Positions 14,701-15,710 of a stretch of 15,710 nt of DNA are shown here, piece by piece (within the stretch, counting starts at the first letter, position 1; each line of letters opens with the position of its first letter). Origin of the DNA: Caldilineales bacterium (lineage in GTDB: Bacteria; Chloroflexota; Anaerolineae; JAAEKA01); assembly GCA_021463315.1 (NCBI GenBank), contig JAJTXO010000031.1, positions 1-15,710 on the forward strand, read 5' to 3'. The notes beneath the pieces are model-generated. The model saw only the letters and a list, made by a program, of their open reading frames with translations, was not told the DNA's origin and ran no database searches. The position numbers were made by a program, and so were the translations under genes.

Positions 14701-14850
14701 GGCGCCAAGGCTATCGCCGAAATCCCCAAGGATGGCGTGGCGCCGGCCCTGGCCAGCGCGCTCTACGACGCCACCGGTGTGCGCATTCGGGAGCTGCCCT
14801 TCACGCCGGAGCGGGTCTGGCGTGCGCTGCGGCAAGCCAGCGTCACCTAA
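11755..14850 (+). CDS. Fused [2Fe-2S]/molybdenum aldehyde oxidoreductase (xanthine dehydrogenase family)
   Basis: The 1031-aa fusion oxidises an aldehyde or hydroxylates a heterocycle using a molybdenum cofactor. The N-terminus is a plant-type ferredoxin domain with cluster ligands C38, C43, C46 and C58. The helical domain carries the second cluster (C135, C138 in QCGYCTP; C170, C172 in CRCTGY). The molybdenum part starts near residue 256 and shows GGGFGGK (498-504), AYRGYGAPQ (611-619) and E989 in AIAEIPKDG as the expected catalytic glutamate. There is no FAD domain and no FAD-subunit gene nearby. This matches the single-chain MOP-type enzyme of Desulfovibrio gigas (about 907 aa) rather than three-subunit enzymes. 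An odd insert of 5-residue repeats lies at 83-118. ATG 11755 has AAGGA about 13 nt upstream. The substrate is not predictable. Confidence 0.92.
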   Translation: MYVHLTINGDERDFDVASNELLLTTLRRAGLYSVKHGCETGECGACAVLLDGQLVNTCTRLAAQAQGARVETVEGLAPGYVSGLDTLGLDTLGLDTLGLDTPQTATRPTATRPTATRPALHPLQQAFIDTGAIQCGYCTPAQIMAAKALLDRQPDPSEAEVREAIAGVLCRCTGYVKPVEAILRAAAMLRGESVPPVANPPMVNTFDRFFEPDAMPQEDSPEPMGGGAADTATDLRTRTQTPVMVVAPPQTKVVNKPEVKVDAVKLAKGRAVFTDDMELPGMLYGALLTSPHAHARIRDIDVSAAERLPGVHAVLTYKNTPRVLHASGGQSYPQPPPFDQVSLDNKVRHYGDRVAVVAAETPEIAQQALRLIQVDYELLPVVLDPEEAMQPGAPMIHDEPDAVQIHDAGRNIVHHLHAAYGDVEAGFAAADHIFEGRYYTHQVQQASIEPHVCITWWDEDDRLVVRTSTQVPFHVRRIIAPLVGLPLRRIRVVKPRIGGGFGGKQEMLLEDLCSHLTIATGRPVRMEYSREQEFTSARSRHPEILRYKTGVRRDGTLTAMELRMVADCGAYGTHGLTVPTVSGFRGLTTYKADALKWDCLVAYTNKPTPGAYRGYGAPQALFALEQHMEEIALALGWDPIKFKRLNWVKEGDELVLARAMGEGREGFEQWVHSNGLDECVAEGAKAIGWQRRDDPAWRAVPGKPHLRRGLGFAVCMHGTGIAGLDMGAASIKLNDDGSVNLLMGATDLGTGSDTVLAQIAAETLGLPLEDVIVYSSDTDFTPFDTGAYASSTTYISGGAVLKAAEEVAQQIRSHAAKHFFGGVDAGRLWLEEKQVCGPAGQRVSLETVALHATHQADQHQIMATASHMSYLSPPPFAGQFAEVEVDTETGQVEVKKLVMAVDCGIAINPITAAGQVEGGMLQALGFAHSEEMVYAVSEQGGVDDEAGRLLTTDFSSYRIYRADETPELGVILVQTYEPSGPYGAKAIAEIPKDGVAPALASALYDATGVRIRELPFTPERVWRALRQASVT
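12001..12060 (+). repeat. 15-bp tandem array A, four copies, in iron-sulfur domain
   Basis: Four head-to-tail copies of GGTCTCGATACGCTG, the last with one changed base, encode GLDTL four times (residues 83-102). The array lies between the ferredoxin fold and the second [2Fe-2S] domain of the oxidoreductase. It is an in-frame expansion, because the unit is a multiple of three. Confidence 0.95.
12064..12108 (+). repeat. 15-bp tandem array B, three copies, in iron-sulfur domain
   Basis: Three copies of ACGGCTACTCGACCG, the third with two changes, encode TATRP three times (residues 104-118). It follows array A after 3 bp. The unit is different from array A, but ACTCGACC is close to the complement of part of GGTCTCGATACG, so the two arrays may derive from the two arms of one palindromic element. 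Confidence 0.92.
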
Positions 14851-14859
14851 TTTCTTGCT

Positions 14860-14884
14860 CTGGCCGGTCTCCTGACCGAGCCAG
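14860..14884. other. Hairpin just after the oxidoreductase stop
   Basis: CTGGC-CGGTC (14860-14869) pairs with GACCG (14874-14878) and GCCAG (14880-14884) around TCCT, with a single bulged A. It sits 9 nt after the stop codon and lacks a T-run. It could protect the mRNA 3' end or assist termination together with the hairpin at 14931. Confidence 0.5.
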
Positions 14885-14930
14885 CCAGGGACACGGTCGG
14901 AGGCCGGCCCCAGCGAGGTGCGATACCGGG

Positions 14931-14969
14931 TCAGCCAGCAGGCGCTTGCCTGCTGGCTGATCTTGTGTT
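14931..14969 (+). terminator. Long-stem terminator-like hairpin after the oxidoreductase gene
   Basis: A perfect 13-bp stem (14931-14943 with 14948-14960, TCAGCCAGCAGGC on the left) has a GCTT loop and is followed by the T-rich TCTTGTGTT. The tail is interrupted, so efficiency is uncertain. The right half overlaps the promoter proposed at 14946-14974 for the next gene. Confidence 0.65.
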
Positions 14970-14974
14970 ATCAT
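14946..14974 (+). promoter_or_regulatory. Possible promoter of the coiled-coil nuclease-like gene
   Basis: TTGCCT (14946-14951), 17 bp, TATCAT (14969-14974), with an extended TGT element. The predicted start is near 14981, giving a ~33-nt leader with AGGAGG before ATG 15014. The -35 box lies inside the terminator hairpin. Confidence 0.5.
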
Positions 14975-15013
14975 CGGCCTGTATAGCCCGATGCTCGTGA
15001 CCAGGAGGCGCCA

Positions 15014-15619
15014 ATGGCTGTGTTTTCACCGGTAGAACGGCGTGTGGATCGCCTGGAAGACTTGATGGCTGAATTGACCTCGAACGTCAATCGCTTGTCG
15101 CGCGAGATGCGCGAGTTCAAGGAGGAGATGCGCGCCTTCAAGGACGAGACCCAGGAAGAAAACCGTCGCATGAACCGCCGCTGGGGCGAGCTGGCCAACA
15201 AAATGGGGACCTTGGCGGAGGATCTGGTGGCTCCCAGCATCCCACGCATCATGAGCGAGATTGTCGGTTGTCCAGAGGGTGAACGGGCCTTCCTGACCGT
15301 GCGCTCCAGTCGCCGCCTGCCCAACGGCGAATCGCGCGAGTTCGATGTGATTGCTGGCTGCGGCGACCTGCTGCTGATCAACGAGACCAAGACCCGCCTG
15401 GGGCCGCGCGATGTCAGTGAGTTTATCCAGGCGCTGGAGCGGGCGCGCGAGTTTCTGCCTGAATACGCCGATCGCAAGATCGTCGGCGCGCTGGCGTCGT
15501 TCTACGTCGATCCCAGCGTGGTGACCTATGGCGAGCGCGCGGGGCTGATCATGCTGGGCATGGCCGACGACGTCATGACTCTGCTGAGCACTGCTGAGCT
15601 GCGGCTGCGCTGGTTTTAG
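15014..15619 (+). CDS. Coiled-coil protein with PD-(D/E)XK nuclease-like domain (DUF3782-like)
   Basis: The 201-aa protein has an N-terminal charged coiled coil (about residues 5-60, heptad-like, rich in Glu, Arg and Lys). A domain from about 68 onward begins NKMGTLAEDLVAPSIPRI. The order D111 (REFDVIA), then E124 and K126 (LLLINETKTRL) fits the D...ExK active site of PD-(D/E)XK nucleases. Proteins of this plan are numerous in Chloroflexota and cyanobacteria. They are annotated as DUF3782 or unknown, and no substrate is established. ATG 15014 has AGGAGG 6 nt upstream. The gene is monocistronic here, with a MITE copy starting 12 bp after its stop. Whether it cleaves DNA is untested. Confidence 0.8.
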   Translation: MAVFSPVERRVDRLEDLMAELTSNVNRLSREMREFKEEMRAFKDETQEENRRMNRRWGELANKMGTLAEDLVAPSIPRIMSEIVGCPEGERAFLTVRSSRRLPNGESREFDVIAGCGDLLLINETKTRLGPRDVSEFIQALERAREFLPEYADRKIVGALASFYVDPSVVTYGERAGLIMLGMADDVMTLLSTAELRLRWF

Positions 15620-15630
15620 AACCGCCTGAA

Positions 15631-15710
15631 GTGTCATCTCAAAAAACCGGGGTCGAGACTTCCGAAGTCTGCGCAGGTTTGTTCAAAACGGGCTCACAGT
15701 CCATAAGACT
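15631..15710. mobile_element. MITE copy 2 (cut by window edge)
   Basis: This is 80 bp of the same element found complete at 4614-4725, in the same orientation, with two base differences. It starts with GTGTCATCTCAA. The flanking base triplet differs from copy 1, so the boundary is confirmed. It begins 12 bp after the stop codon of the coiled-coil gene and may serve as its transcription end through its internal dyads. The right end and the target duplication lie outside the window. Confidence 0.85.

Noticed and set aside
11632..14835. Minus-strand open frame of 1067 codons
   Set aside because: It is antisense to the molybdenum oxidoreductase, which has all cofactor motifs. The antisense product has no recognisable domain and arises from G+C-rich codon use.

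Overview
The window looks like a piece of a high-G+C chromosome from the phylum Chloroflexota (Anaerolineae/Caldilineae-like). This is an inference. It rests on the threonine/proline-rich TATPT linkers of the large secreted protein, the MAM/carbohydrate-binding-like modules joined to propellers, and the style of the metabolic genes. No rRNA or tRNA gene is present to confirm it. High-G+C housekeeping or secreted-protein genes lie at both ends and in the middle. Visibly lower-G+C accessory genes lie at about 3.6-8.7 kb and 11.0-11.7 kb.

Layout. Positions 1-3320 (minus) hold the N-terminal 1106 residues of a secreted multidomain propeller protein, cut by the window edge. From 3321 to 3568 I see only its leader and nothing else. 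At 3569-3726 (plus) a consensus sigma70 promoter is followed about 100 nt later by a strong intrinsic terminator. Together they define a probable ~120-nt structured small RNA. It runs tail-to-tail into a minus-strand DUF3800 gene (3683-4513) and overlaps its 3' end. From 8634 down to 3683 everything is on the minus strand and reads as a defence/toxin-antitoxin island. In transcription order it holds two tiny ORFs, an AAA ATPase plus DUF4435 pair (PARIS-like), a frameshifted small gene, a 92-aa small protein plus nucleotidyltransferase pair, a broken paralogue of the 92-aa protein, and DUF3800. The broken paralogue is interrupted by a 112-bp MITE with 9-bp target duplications. A second copy of the MITE lies at the right edge (15631-15710).

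The metabolic part starts at a mirror-symmetric divergent promoter (8648-8727). It holds a PfkB-family sugar kinase (8751-9683) and an M29 aminopeptidase (9748-11019). A VapBC-like PIN toxin-antitoxin pair on the minus strand (11029-11675) follows, then a fused two-[2Fe-2S]/molybdenum aldehyde oxidoreductase (11755-14850) whose iron-sulfur domain carries two in-frame 15-bp tandem arrays. A coiled-coil PD-(D/E)XK-like protein (15014-15619) closes the window before the second MITE.

The most interesting candidate system is the DUF3800 gene with its convergent structured RNA. Originally it also had a translationally overlapping small partner gene of the same family that accompanies the nucleotidyltransferase next door. 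The same small protein therefore appears to serve two unrelated effectors.
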